Assembly: GCA_963827725.1 (NCBI GenBank)
Contig: CAWHBM010000001.1
Location: forward strand, 434,001-498,000
Direction of reading: 5' to 3'
Length of the DNA stretch: 64,000 bases
DNA from: VAXT01 sp963827725
Lineage (GTDB): Bacteria > Actinomycetota > Thermoleophilia > Gaiellales > Gaiellaceae
In this document: positions 14,460 through 23,204 of the stretch, piece by piece
How positions within the stretch are numbered: position 1 is the first letter of the stretch
Layout: each line of letters opens with the position of its first letter
Made by a program: the position numbers and the translations under genes
The notes under the pieces: model-generated
What the model was told of the DNA's origin: nothing
The model's input: only the letters and a program-made list of their open reading frames with translations
Database searches by the model: none

Positions 14460-15611
14460 CTATGCCCCAGCGGCGGCAGTCGAGCGTACGAGCGCGGCTT
14501 CGAGGTCGGCAATCAGGTCGTCGACCGACTCGATCCCGACCGAAAGCCGGATGAGGTTCAGAGGCGCCGCGAACGGCGAGTCGGCCGTGGACGCGTGGGT
14601 CATCCGGGCCGGATGCTCGATCAGGCTCTCGACCCCGCCGAGCGACTCCGCGAGCGTCCAGATCTTCGTGCGCCCAACAATCTCGATCGCCTCTTCCTCG
14701 GAGGCCGCGAGGAACGAGACCATCCCTCCGAAGTCCTTCATCTGCCGCTTCGCGATCTCGTGGCCGGGATGGCTCGGGAGCCCTGGGTAGAGCACCTTCT
14801 CCACCGACTGGTGCGACTCGAGGTACTCGGCGACCCGACGCGCATTCTCGGAGTGCCGCTCCATCCGCAGCGCGAGAGTCTTCAAGCCGCGCAGGACAAG
14901 CCATGAGTCGAACGGGCCGGGAACTGCGCCCAGCGACTTCTGGAGGAAGTACAGCCGCTCGGCGATCGTCGGGTCGTTCGTGGCGGCAAACCCGCCGATC
15001 ACATCGGAATGCCCGCTGACGTACTTCGTCGTCGAGTGGACGACGATGTCGGCGCCCAGCTCGAGCGGGCGCTGGAGATACGGCGTCGCGAAGGTGTTGT
15101 CGACGACGACCATCGCGCCGACCGCATGCGCGGCGTCGGCCGCCTTGCGGATGTCGATTACGTTCAGGAGCGGGTTCGTCGGCGTCTCGAGCCACACGAG
15201 CCGGGTCCTCTCGTCGATCCGGTCGGCCAGGCTCTCGTTGATCTCCTCCGAAGAGAGAAAGTCGATGTCGTAACCCTTCGGCGCGTAAACCTGCGACAGG
15301 AGGCGGTATGTGCCGCCGTAGACGTCGTTGACGGAGACGACCCGCTCGCTCGGATGGACGAGGTGCATGACCGTCGTCGTAGCTGCCATGCCCGATGCGA
15401 ACGCCACTCCGTGCTCGGCGCTCTCGAGCGAGGCGAGGCAGATCTGCAGCGCGGTCCGCGTCGGGTTGGCGACGCGTGCGTATTCGTACCCCTTGTGCTC
15501 GCCGACCGCCTCCTGCGCAAAGGTCGAGGTCTGGTAGATCGGAACGATCACAGCGCCGGTCGCCGGATCGGGCTCCTGTCCATCGTGAATCGCGCGGGTC
15601 TCGAAATCCAT
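14460..15611 (-). CDS. Cystathionine gamma-synthase/gamma-lyase (PLP-dependent Cys/Met metabolism enzyme)
   Basis: 383 residues, full length for the family. The PLP lysine is in HSTTKYVSGHSD, the phosphate-binding segment in SGMAATTTV, and the cofactor aspartate in VVVDNTFATPYLQRP. The family includes gamma-synthase (MetB) and gamma-lyase (Mgl/CTH); sequence alone does not separate them. Because cystathionine beta-synthase is the first gene of the same operon, gamma-lyase activity (cystathionine to cysteine, reverse transsulfuration) fits best. ATG 15611 is 9 bp after the YcaQ-like stop. Confidence 0.9.
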   Translation of the reverse strand: MDFETRAIHDGQEPDPATGAVIVPIYQTSTFAQEAVGEHKGYEYARVANPTRTALQICLASLESAEHGVAFASGMAATTTVMHLVHPSERVVSVNDVYGGTYRLLSQVYAPKGYDIDFLSSEEINESLADRIDERTRLVWLETPTNPLLNVIDIRKAADAAHAVGAMVVVDNTFATPYLQRPLELGADIVVHSTTKYVSGHSDVIGGFAATNDPTIAERLYFLQKSLGAVPGPFDSWLVLRGLKTLALRMERHSENARRVAEYLESHQSVEKVLYPGLPSHPGHEIAKRQMKDFGGMVSFLAASEEEAIEIVGRTKIWTLAESLGGVESLIEHPARMTHASTADSPFAAPLNLIRLSVGIESVDDLIADLEAALVRSTAAAGA

Positions 15612-15620
15612 GCCTAGATC

Positions 15621-16784
15621 TTAGTTGCGGAGGCTGTCGCCCCAGATGGGCGGCACTTTTCGGGAGTACGCGATCTCACCTGCGCCGAGCCACTTCGCCA
15701 ACCGCGAGACAGCCTTCGCGATCGCAGGCCCTGCGTTCTCGGGCGCCGCTTCTTCCGCATAAACCGCGTTTACTCGGAACACGTTTGCCTTGCGGTCCAT
15801 CGTCGGATCGATCCGTCCGATCAGCCGGTCGCCGTGCAGGATCGGGAGCACGAAGAACCCGAACTCGCGCTTGTCCTTCGGGACGTAGATCTCAAGCCGG
15901 AAGCGGAAGCCGAAGAGAGCCTCTGTGCGCTCGCGGTTTCGGATCAACGGGTCGAAGGGGGAGAGGAGCGTCGTCTGTCGCGAGCGCCGCGGCTCGGCTG
16001 CCGGGTGAACCAGCCTTCTCCCCAGGCCTTCGACCTCCGCCGTGCGACCGACCTGCTCGGCCGCCTCGCGGATACCCGGGTAGGGGCCGCCGACGAATGG
16101 CTCGAGCCGAACCTCCTGAGCTGTTGCTACACCGAGGCCACGTAGTGAGCGGTCGGCCGCCCGGCGCACGATCTCGGGCAACGGCGGGGACTTCGCCTTT
16201 CGCGCGCGCTCGGGCACCACGCGCTCCGCCACGTCCCACAGCCGCTGGCCGCCTTCGCGCTTCGAGACGAGCACCTTGCCTTGGTGTGAAAGGAACTCGA
16301 GCATACGGGTGAGGTTGCGATCGCTCGTCCAGCCGGTCGACTCCCAGGGGCGCATCGGGATGTCGCCGATATCGCGCGAGGTAAGCGGGCCACCTCGACG
16401 GAGCTGAGCAACGATCTGGCGCTGCGCCGCCCCGTTGTCCTTGAGCCAGCCCTTGATGCGGTCGTTCCACCCCGGGCTGCTGTCGAACGCCGGGTAGCGG
16501 CGCATCGCCGAGCGGTGGAGCGGATAGTCCTCGGTCGGCACGATCGCGGCGGAGAACTCGTAGAGCTCGCGTTCGTCGAGCAGCCGCTGCAGGTCCGCGC
16601 CTGAGTAGTTCCCGAGCCGGCTCCACAGGACGAGCAGATGGTTGCGTTCGACGGCCCGCGTCGGGTCGAGCTGGAGATAGCCGATGTGCCGAACGACGTC
16701 GAGGATCGACGTTCCGCGCGGAGCTGCCGGGAGCAGCTGCCCGGCGACGGCTATCCGACGCGCGTCTGCGAGGGAAAGCTTCAT
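15621..16784 (-). CDS. YcaQ-like winged-helix DNA glycosylase family protein (copy 1)
   Basis: 387 residues. Shows the HTH_42/YcaQ pattern: LSLADARRIA at the N-terminus, LQLDPTRAVERNHLLVLWSR and a C-terminal LSPFDPLIRNRERTEALFGF followed by KREFGFFVLPILHGDRLIGR. Characterised YcaQ/AlkX proteins unhook DNA interstrand crosslinks; the Gln-x-Asp motif (QLD) that carries the catalytic residue is present. ATG 16784 overlaps the stop of the paralogue upstream (ATGA). Its presence in a sulfur amino-acid operon is unexplained. Confidence 0.85.
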   Translation of the reverse strand: MKLSLADARRIAVAGQLLPAAPRGTSILDVVRHIGYLQLDPTRAVERNHLLVLWSRLGNYSGADLQRLLDERELYEFSAAIVPTEDYPLHRSAMRRYPAFDSSPGWNDRIKGWLKDNGAAQRQIVAQLRRGGPLTSRDIGDIPMRPWESTGWTSDRNLTRMLEFLSHQGKVLVSKREGGQRLWDVAERVVPERARKAKSPPLPEIVRRAADRSLRGLGVATAQEVRLEPFVGGPYPGIREAAEQVGRTAEVEGLGRRLVHPAAEPRRSRQTTLLSPFDPLIRNRERTEALFGFRFRLEIYVPKDKREFGFFVLPILHGDRLIGRIDPTMDRKANVFRVNAVYAEEAAPENAGPAIAKAVSRLAKWLGAGEIAYSRKVPPIWGDSLRN

Positions 16785-17833
16785 CGCAGGCTCTCGCGCC
16801 AGATGACCGGCACTCGGCGGCTGTACGTGACTTGTTTCGCGCCCAACCACTTGGCGAGCTTCCGAGTCGCGCCGGCGATTCCCGGCCCGGCACCGGCTGG
16901 AGCACCTGGCTCCGCGAAGACGCCTTTGACGTGCAGGGTTTCAGCTTTACGATCGAAGGCTGGTTCGATACGGCCGATCAGGCGGTCGCCGCGAAGGATG
17001 GGAAGGACGTAGTACCCGTACTCGCGCTTCGTCTTCGGGACGTACATCTCGAGTCGGTAGAAGAAGTCCCACAGCGCCTCGGCGCGGGCGCGATCGTGGA
17101 TGAGGCGGTCGAACGGCGAGAGGAACGTGATGCGAGACCCGACGGAGCCGTCCTCGGCCTCTGGATGCGCGACGAGGCGGCCCTTCAGGAGCCGTACTCC
17201 AAGCTCGCGGAATCGCTTCTCGTCGAGCAGCCGCCGCGCCCTCTCGAGAGGAACCGTCTCCGTCTCGGGATACCACCGCTCGGCGAGGTCCCAGAGCCGT
17301 TGTCCGCCCAGCCGGCCCGCGACCGCAATCTGGCCGCGGGTGTGCAGAAGCTCCAGCATCCACATCAGGTGGGCCCGGGTTCCCCACCAGACAGTGCGCT
17401 CATCGGCGCGTGCGGAGGAGTGCTCGAGCTCCCGCGAAGGCAGGGGGCCGCGCTTCTCGAGCTCGCGAAGAACGTACCGACGGAGGCTCGCCTGCTCCTT
17501 TAGAAACGCCTTCGCCCAGCGCTGCGACTTCGTCCGGCCCCAGGGCTCGCGCATCCTTGCCTGGATCAGCGGCAGGTCTTCGATCGGGTAGATGAAGGCG
17601 TTCCACTCGAAGAGCTTCTTCTTCTCCCAGAGAAGGCGGTCGAGCTCGGCCCGGTCGTACGGGCCGAGGCGGCTCCACAACACGAGGTACTGCGGCGGCG
17701 CCACGACCGAGATCGGATCGATCTGAAGCCGGCCGAGTCGGCGCACCGTCTCCAGGACGTCGGCCGCCGAGCCGTCGAGTCCCTGAGCTCGCACCGCCAT
17801 GCGGCGCGCCTCGGCCGGAGTGACCTCCCTCAC
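16781..17833 (-). CDS. YcaQ-like winged-helix DNA glycosylase family protein (copy 2)
   Basis: 350 residues, a diverged paralogue of the adjacent gene sharing LxIDPxxVV, VLWSRLG, LSPFDRLIHDRARAEALWDF and KREYGYYVLPILRGDRLIGR. It keeps the QID motif but has APPQY where copy 1 has ERNHL, losing the histidine found there. It is 37 residues shorter. GTG 17833 overlaps the cystathionine beta-synthase stop (GTGA at 17830-17833) and its own stop overlaps copy 1 (ATGA), so all are translationally coupled. Confidence 0.85.
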   Translation of the reverse strand: MREVTPAEARRMAVRAQGLDGSAADVLETVRRLGRLQIDPISVVAPPQYLVLWSRLGPYDRAELDRLLWEKKKLFEWNAFIYPIEDLPLIQARMREPWGRTKSQRWAKAFLKEQASLRRYVLRELEKRGPLPSRELEHSSARADERTVWWGTRAHLMWMLELLHTRGQIAVAGRLGGQRLWDLAERWYPETETVPLERARRLLDEKRFRELGVRLLKGRLVAHPEAEDGSVGSRITFLSPFDRLIHDRARAEALWDFFYRLEMYVPKTKREYGYYVLPILRGDRLIGRIEPAFDRKAETLHVKGVFAEPGAPAGAGPGIAGATRKLAKWLGAKQVTYSRRVPVIWRESLR

Positions 17834-18621
17834 CGTCGGTGCGCGAGGTATTCGAGCAGGTCGGTGCGCGTGAGCACGCCGATCGGCTTGCCCTCTCGGG
17901 CGACCACGATTGCATTCGTTCGGCCCGTCAGGGCCGAGAAGACCTCGTCGAGCTTCTCGTTCGCGTCGATCGCCGCGAGCGGGGGCTGCATCGCAGAGGA
18001 GACGTTCTCGTGGAGCGCGTCGGGGCTCTTGAACACGCGGTCGAGGAGATCGCGGTCCTGGAGTGAGCCGATCACATCGGCCAAGGAGTCGAGGTCGCCG
18101 TCTCGCACGACCGGCAGCTGCGAGATCCCGTACTGCTGCATGAGGTCGATCGCCTCGCCGACCTTCTGGTGCGATGCGATCGTGATCAGGTCCGGCACCT
18201 TCGGCTCCTCAGTCCGTTTCGCGCTCAACACCTCTTCGATCGTCGGCGAGGGCGCGTCGCGCTCCAGGAACCCGAGGTCGAGCATGTAGTTGTCGTCGTA
18301 GAACTTCGAGAGGTAGGGCCGCCCGCTGTCTGGAATCAGGGTGACGACGGTCTTCCCCTTGCCGAGCTGCTTGGCGACCTCGATTGCGGCATGAACCGCG
18401 GTTCCACCGGAGCCGCCGATCAAGAGGCCCTCCTCCCGCGCCATGCGCCGGGCCGTGATGAACGAGTCCTTGTCGGTCACGGTCACCCACTGGTCGACGA
18501 TGTCGCGGTCGAAGGTCTCGGGGTAGAAGTCCTCCCCGACGCCTTCGACGAGGTACGGATGCATCTCGTCCTCGCCCGATGTGTAGATCGAGCCTTCCGG
18601 ATCGGCGCCGACGATGAGCAC
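17830..18621 (-). CDS. Cystathionine beta-synthase, C-terminal fragment after a frameshift
   Basis: 263 residues. Continues the synthase fold from VLIVGADPEGS through SGGTAVHA (PLP phosphate region) and adds two C-terminal CBS (Bateman) domains: KVGEAIDLMQQYGISQLPVV at about 155 and a second ending IGVLTRTDLLEYLAHRR. It lacks the PLP lysine, which is in the upstream fragment. Removing one base at 18630/18631 joins the two fragments into one 463-residue protein reading KEQSSDVLIVGADPEG. As it stands, an internal GTG/CTG near 18621 could start this half, but the fragment alone should not be an enzyme. Confidence 0.85.
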   Translation of the reverse strand: MLIVGADPEGSIYTSGEDEMHPYLVEGVGEDFYPETFDRDIVDQWVTVTDKDSFITARRMAREEGLLIGGSGGTAVHAAIEVAKQLGKGKTVVTLIPDSGRPYLSKFYDDNYMLDLGFLERDAPSPTIEEVLSAKRTEEPKVPDLITIASHQKVGEAIDLMQQYGISQLPVVRDGDLDSLADVIGSLQDRDLLDRVFKSPDALHENVSSAMQPPLAAIDANEKLDEVFSALTGRTNAIVVAREGKPIGVLTRTDLLEYLAHRR

Positions 18622-18628
18622 GTCGGAG

Positions 18629-19222
18629 CTACTGCTCCTTCAGATAGCGACCGGTTCCGGAGATGGTGCCGCCGGTGCCGACGGCGATCACGAGCGCGTC
18701 GATCTCGCCGCCCGTCTGCTCCCAGATCTCGGGGCCGGTCGTTTCGTAGTGCGCGTCTGGGTTGCCCATGTTCGTGTACTGATCAGGCTTGTACGCGCCG
18801 GGGATCTCCTCGGCGAGGCGATCCGACACCGAGTAGTAGCTCTCCGGCGACTCGGGCGCGACCGCGTACGGGCAGATCACGACCTCGGCGCCGTACGCGC
18901 GGAGCAGCGAGATCTTCTCCTGGCTCATCTTGTCGGGCATGACGAAGATGCAGCGGTAGCCCTTGATCGCGGCGCCGATCGCGAGGCCGACGCCCGTGTT
19001 GCCCGAGGTCGGCTCGATGATCGTCCCGCCGGGCTTCAGCTTGCCCTCGCGCTCTCCGGCTTCGATCAACGTGATCCCGATCCGATCTTTCACAGAGCCG
19101 CCGGGGTTCATGTACTCGAGCTTCGCAACGACGGTCGCGGCGTCCTCGGGGACGATGCGTTGAAGCCGCGCGAGCGGCGTGGAGCCGACGAGGTCGAGGA
19201 CGGTCGGGTACTCGCGCGCCAT
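18629..19222 (-). CDS. Cystathionine beta-synthase, N-terminal fragment (premature TAG)
   Basis: 197 residues. PLP-type fold II beta-family: GSTPLARL, the PLP lysine in NPGGSVKDRIG, the substrate-binding EPTSGNTGVGLA and the glycine loop GTGGTISGTGRYLKEQ, then TAG at 18631-18629. The stop is made by an apparent single extra T (minus strand). The intact enzyme would condense serine and homocysteine to cystathionine. ATG 19222 is preferred over TTG 19225 because TAAGCT lies eight bases upstream. First gene of an operon with two YcaQ-like genes and the gamma-synthase/lyase. Confidence 0.88.
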   Translation of the reverse strand: MAREYPTVLDLVGSTPLARLQRIVPEDAATVVAKLEYMNPGGSVKDRIGITLIEAGEREGKLKPGGTIIEPTSGNTGVGLAIGAAIKGYRCIFVMPDKMSQEKISLLRAYGAEVVICPYAVAPESPESYYSVSDRLAEEIPGAYKPDQYTNMGNPDAHYETTGPEIWEQTGGEIDALVIAVGTGGTISGTGRYLKEQ

Positions 19223-19230
19223 CAAGTGGA

Positions 19231-19236
19231 AGCTTA
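19231..19236 (-). promoter_or_regulatory. Leaderless -10 hexamer of the cystathionine beta-synthase operon
   Basis: TAAGCT on the minus strand, eight bases before ATG 19222, in the 24-bp gap after purH. Confidence 0.4.
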
Positions 19237-19249
19237 GTCCGGGTCCCGT

Positions 19250-20788
19250 CTAGTGCCGGAAGTGGCGCCGGTGGGTGAAGACCATCGTCGCGCCGGCCTT
19301 CTCGACCGCATCGATCACATCCTGGTCGCGCTTCGAGCCCCCCGGTTGGATGATCGACTCGACGCCTGCCTCGAGGGCGAGTTCGGGACCGTCCGCGTAT
19401 GGGAAGAACGCGTCCGAGGCAAGCACCGAGCCGGCCAAGTCATGTCCGAAAGCCCGGGCCTTGTCGACCGCGATCCGAACCGAGTCGACGCGGCTCGTCT
19501 GACCCGCGCCAATGCCCAGGGTCTGTAACCCCTTGGCTATCACGATCGCGTTCGACGAGACGTTCTTGCAGACCCGCCAGGCGAAGAGGAGGTCGCCCCA
19601 CTCGTCCTCGGAGACCGAGCCGGTGACGACTTCCATGGTCTCGCGAGCTTGCACGTCCCAGTCGCGGTCCTGGACGAGCAGGCCGCCGTAGACCCGTTTG
19701 TAGTCCTTCTCGCCGAGGTCGAAGCGGCGTCGTTCGCGGTCGACCAGGATCCGCGTGTTCGGCTTCTGGCGGAGCGCTTCGAGCGCATCCTCGTGGTAAT
19801 CCGGCGCAAGCAGGACGTCGACGAACTGAGTCGAGAGCTGTACGCCGAGCTCGGCGCCGACCGGCCGGTTCACGACGCAGACCATCCCGAACGCGGAAAG
19901 AGGGTCCGAGGCAAGCGCCTTCTCGTAGGCCTCTTCGACCGAGCCTGCGACGGCAACGCCGCAGGGGTTCGCGTGCTTGATGATCACGCAGGCGGGGAGC
20001 TCGAACTCACGGAGGAGCATTCGACCCGCGTTCAAGTCGTAGAGGTTGATGAACGAGAGTTGGCGCCCGTGCAGCTGTTGTACCTGCGAGAGGAGGTGCC
20101 GGCGCGCGCCGACCTCGGAGTAGTAGGCGGCTCGCTGGTGCGGGTTCTCTCCGTAGACCAGGTCGATCACCTTCTCGAAGCTCGGGATCAGGAGGTCCGG
20201 GAAGGCGTTTCGGTCGGCGAACCAGCGCGCGATCGACGCCTCGTAGGCCGCTGTGATCGAGAAAGCTTCCGAGGCGAGAGCGCGGCGGGTCTCCAGCGCG
20301 ATCCCTCCCGACTCCCGAAGCTCGGCCAGGATTGCTCCGTACCGATCGGGTCGGGACACGGGCGCGACGTGGGCGAAGTTCTTCGCAGCCGCTCGCAGCA
20401 TCGAAGGCCCGCCGACGTCGATCATCTCGACTGCGTCCTCCTCCGTGACGCCGTGGCGCGAGACGACTTGCGTGAAGGGATAGAGGTTCACGCAGACGAG
20501 GTCGAACGGAAGGATGCCGTGCTCGTCGAGGGCGGCGAGGTCGTCCGGGTGGTCTCGGCGCGCGAGAATCGCGGCGTGAATGCGCGGGTGGAGCGTCTTG
20601 ACGCGTCCGCCGAGAAGCTCCGGCACCTCGGTCAGGTCCTCGACTCGCTTGACGTCGAGACCGTGCTCGGCGAGGTGGTCTGCAGTGCCGCCGCTCGCGA
20701 CCAGCTCGACGCCGAGGTCGGCGAGGCCGCGCGCGAACTCGGCGAGGCCGGTCTTGTCGAACGTCGAGAGCAGCGCGCGCTCGATCAG
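19250..20788 (-). CDS. purH: Bifunctional AICAR transformylase/IMP cyclohydrolase, apparent CTG start
   Basis: 512 residues, normal PurH length. The N-terminal MGS-like cyclohydrolase domain begins LIERALLSTFDKTGLAEFAR and has SGGTADHL and KTLHPRIHAAIL; the C-terminal transformylase domain has IKHANPCGVAVA and the end PGGSKRDQDVIDA. It catalyses the last two steps to IMP. The only start compatible with the conserved N-terminus is CTG at 20788-20786, overlapping the purN stop (CTGA) and preceded by GGGAG in purN at suitable spacing; upstream the frame runs on inside purN with unrelated sequence. Confidence 0.92.
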   Translation of the reverse strand: MIERALLSTFDKTGLAEFARGLADLGVELVASGGTADHLAEHGLDVKRVEDLTEVPELLGGRVKTLHPRIHAAILARRDHPDDLAALDEHGILPFDLVCVNLYPFTQVVSRHGVTEEDAVEMIDVGGPSMLRAAAKNFAHVAPVSRPDRYGAILAELRESGGIALETRRALASEAFSITAAYEASIARWFADRNAFPDLLIPSFEKVIDLVYGENPHQRAAYYSEVGARRHLLSQVQQLHGRQLSFINLYDLNAGRMLLREFELPACVIIKHANPCGVAVAGSVEEAYEKALASDPLSAFGMVCVVNRPVGAELGVQLSTQFVDVLLAPDYHEDALEALRQKPNTRILVDRERRRFDLGEKDYKRVYGGLLVQDRDWDVQARETMEVVTGSVSEDEWGDLLFAWRVCKNVSSNAIVIAKGLQTLGIGAGQTSRVDSVRIAVDKARAFGHDLAGSVLASDAFFPYADGPELALEAGVESIIQPGGSKRDQDVIDAVEKAGATMVFTHRRHFRH

Positions 20789-21324
20789 GAGATCAGCTCC
20801 CGGACGGCCTTGGGCAGCAGGCGGTGCTCGACGGCCTTGACGCGCTCGCGCAGCGACTCGGCCGTGTCGTCCTCGTGTACCCGGACGGGCTCGGCGGCGA
20901 TCACTGCTCCGCTGTCGACCCCCTCGTCGACGTAGTGCACGGTCGCCGCCGTCTCCTTCGCGCCGGCGGCCAGCACGTCCTCGATCGGGTGGGCGCCGGG
21001 GAACTCGGGCAGCGGGGCCGAGTGGGTGTTCACGATCCGGCCCGGGAAGCGGTTGAGGAAGGTGGGGCGCAGCAGGTGCATGTAGCCGGCGCAGACCACG
21101 AGCCGAACCCCGTGTTCCGAGAGCCACTCGGCCATCGCCTGGTCTCGTGTGTCGCGGCTCTCGTAGTCCTCCAGCTCGAAGACCAGGGACGGGATCCCCG
21201 CCGCCCGGGCCCGCCCGAGCGCGGGCACCCCGGCCTTGTTGGAGGCGACGGCCGCAACCGGCAGCCCCTCGTCGATCAGCGCTTGGAGGTTCGTCCCCTC
21301 GCCCGAGACCAGGACGCCGATCAT
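20785..21324 (-). CDS. purN: Phosphoribosylglycinamide formyltransferase
   Basis: 179 residues. GARTfold with IGVLVSGEGTNLQALID at the N-terminus, the catalytic Asn-x-His in VNTHSAPLPEFPGAHP (an altered form of the usual NIHPSLLP) and the Asp in VDEGVDSGAVIA. Transfers the formyl group of 10-formyl-tetrahydrofolate to GAR. ATG 21324 overlaps the purM stop (ATGA), and the stop overlaps the purH CTG, so purM-purN-purH is one coupled operon. Confidence 0.92.
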   Translation of the reverse strand: MIGVLVSGEGTNLQALIDEGLPVAAVASNKAGVPALGRARAAGIPSLVFELEDYESRDTRDQAMAEWLSEHGVRLVVCAGYMHLLRPTFLNRFPGRIVNTHSAPLPEFPGAHPIEDVLAAGAKETAATVHYVDEGVDSGAVIAAEPVRVHEDDTAESLRERVKAVEHRLLPKAVRELIS

Positions 21325-22226
21325 GTGATCCTCCCGATCACCTGGCCGGCGCCCGCATCGGCCGCAGGCACGACGGCGCACATCCCGATTCCGACGTTGA
21401 ACACGCGTCGCTGCTCCTGCTCCCCGACTCCCTGCTCGGTCAACCAGGCGTAGACGGGCGGGCGCTCCCACGCATCCCAGTCGATCTCGGCGTTCCGGCC
21501 TTCGGGGAGGACGCGAGTGAGGTTCCCGAGGACGCCGCCTCCGGTGACGTGGGCGAGGGCTTTCACGTCGGCGCGCTCGCGCAGATCCCGCACCTCGGCC
21601 ACGTAGAGCCGGTGCGGCTCGAGCAGCAGGTCGGCGTCAAAATCGCCCTCTCCGACGAGCTTCCGTACGAGTGAGAAGCCGTTCGTGTGCAGGCCGGAGG
21701 AGGGGAGGCCGAGGACGACGTCGCCGGCTTCGACTCGCGCGCCGTCGAGCACCCGGTCGCGCGTGACGAGCCCGACGCACGTGCCCGCGAAGTCGAGCTC
21801 CTCGTCGCGATAGATCCCGGGCATCTCAGCCGTCTCGCCGCCCAGGAGCGCGCAACCCGCCGCTCGGCAAACGTCAGCCGCCCCTTCCACGAGCTGTGCG
21901 ACCTGCTCGAGCTCGAGCGAGTGGCCGGCGACGTAGTCGAGGAAGAAGAGCGGCTCGGCGCCGGTGCAGAGAACGTCGTCGATGCAGTGCGCGGCCAAAT
22001 CGGCGCCCGCCGAGCGGAGCCGACCGGCGCGGCGAGCGAGGACGAGCTTCGTGCCGACCCCGTCGGTCGAGGCTGCGAGGAAGCGCTCGTCGTCGAGCGG
22101 ATAGAGGCCGGCGAATGCGCCGAAGCCGGTCGCGCCCGTGGACTCGACAGCGGCACGCAGCCGTTCGACGATCGAATCGGCGAGCGCGAGTGAGACCCCT
22201 GAGGCCTCGTACGTCTTCCCCTCCAC
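21321..22226 (-). CDS. purM: Phosphoribosylformylglycinamidine cyclo-ligase (AIR synthetase)
   Basis: 301 residues, slightly shorter than the usual 340. AIRS motifs: STDGVGTKL, HCIDDVLCTGAEPLFFLDY, LLGGETAEMPGIY and THVTGGG-type AHVTGGGVLGNLTRVLP. Makes AIR from FGAM with ATP. GTG 22226 is the first start compatible with the fold; TAAACT lies nine bases upstream. The gene is divergent from ctaG-like 22270 with a 43-bp shared promoter region. Confidence 0.92.
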   Translation of the reverse strand: MEGKTYEASGVSLALADSIVERLRAAVESTGATGFGAFAGLYPLDDERFLAASTDGVGTKLVLARRAGRLRSAGADLAAHCIDDVLCTGAEPLFFLDYVAGHSLELEQVAQLVEGAADVCRAAGCALLGGETAEMPGIYRDEELDFAGTCVGLVTRDRVLDGARVEAGDVVLGLPSSGLHTNGFSLVRKLVGEGDFDADLLLEPHRLYVAEVRDLRERADVKALAHVTGGGVLGNLTRVLPEGRNAEIDWDAWERPPVYAWLTEQGVGEQEQRRVFNVGIGMCAVVPAADAGAGQVIGRIT

Positions 22227-22256
22227 CTTCTTGCGAGTTTAAGTGCAGGAGCGGCC

Positions 22257-22262
22257 TACACT
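22257..22262 (+). promoter_or_regulatory. Leaderless -10 hexamer of the CtaG-like gene
   Basis: TACACT, seven bases before ATG 22270; it supports that start over GTG 22243. Confidence 0.5.
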
Positions 22263-22269
22263 CGATTTG

Positions 22270-23124
22270 ATGCTTGCCCACTCGGCGTGGACCTTGGAGC
22301 CGCTCCAGCTCGTACCGCTCGCGGTCGGCGCGCTGCTTTATGCCGGACGAGTGCGGACGCTTGCGCGGCGCGGCACGCCGGTTGCGAGGTGGCGCCCCGC
22401 CCTGTTCGGCCTCGGGATCGCGCTCGTGACGATCTCGCTCGTCTCGCCGATCGCATCGCTCGGCGAGGAGGAGTCGTTCGCGTTCCACATGGTCCAGCAC
22501 CTTCTGCTCGGCGATCTCGCGCCGCTGTGCATCGTGGCCGGGCTAACCGGGCCGATCCTGCGGCCACTCCTGTCCGTGCGGGCGATTCGAGCCCTGCGCT
22601 TCCTGGCCCACCCTCTCGTCGCGCTTCCGCTCTGGACAGCGAACCTCTTGCTCTGGCACCTGCCGGCTCTCTGGGAGTCGGCGCTCCGGCACGAGGCGGT
22701 CCATGCCCTCGAGCACGCGTGCTTCTTCATGGCGGGCGCGCTCATGTGGGCGGCAGTCATCGAGGTGCTTCCCGGGCCGGAGTGGTTCGGCACGGCCGCG
22801 AAGATGGGCTACATCGCTGCCGTCCGCGTGGTCTCCACGGTTCTCGGGAATGTCCTCGTCTGGTCGGGCGCGCCTTTCTACGTTCTCTACGAAGAAGCTC
22901 ATCGCCCCTGGGGCCTCTCGGCCTCGGCCGACCAGGGGATCGCAGGCGGGATCATGATGATCGAGGGCTCGCTCGTGACCATCGGGGCGCTCGCGTGGCT
23001 CTTCCTGCGACTGGCGAAGGAGGGCGAGCTGCGCCAGCAGTTGCTCGAGCGCGGCCTCGATCCGCGTGCGGTGCGCCGAGCCGTCCGTTATGGACGCGGG
23101 CAAGAGCTTTCTGGCTCACCGTGA
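22270..23124 (+). CDS. CtaG-like cytochrome c oxidase assembly membrane protein
   Basis: 284 residues with about seven hydrophobic helices. Matches the caa3_CtaG family: HMVQHLLLGDLAPL, LWHLPALWESALRHEAVHALEH and the C-terminal DQGIAGGIMMIEGSLVTIG; the paired histidines in these motifs are candidate copper ligands. Members assist maturation of the CuA/CuB centres of caa3 oxidase in the cytoplasmic membrane. No oxidase subunit gene is near. The charged C-terminal tail (LRQQLLERGLDPRAVRRAVR) is cytoplasmic. ATG 22270 follows a TACACT hexamer by seven bases. Confidence 0.85.
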   Translation: MLAHSAWTLEPLQLVPLAVGALLYAGRVRTLARRGTPVARWRPALFGLGIALVTISLVSPIASLGEEESFAFHMVQHLLLGDLAPLCIVAGLTGPILRPLLSVRAIRALRFLAHPLVALPLWTANLLLWHLPALWESALRHEAVHALEHACFFMAGALMWAAVIEVLPGPEWFGTAAKMGYIAAVRVVSTVLGNVLVWSGAPFYVLYEEAHRPWGLSASADQGIAGGIMMIEGSLVTIGALAWLFLRLAKEGELRQQLLERGLDPRAVRRAVRYGRGQELSGSP

Positions 23125-23204
23125 GCGCCGCAAAACCCTACTAGTATCCCCACGGCCGAAAACCAGAGATAGTCCCCGGACACGCGCTTTCGAAAGGAGA
23201 ACGC

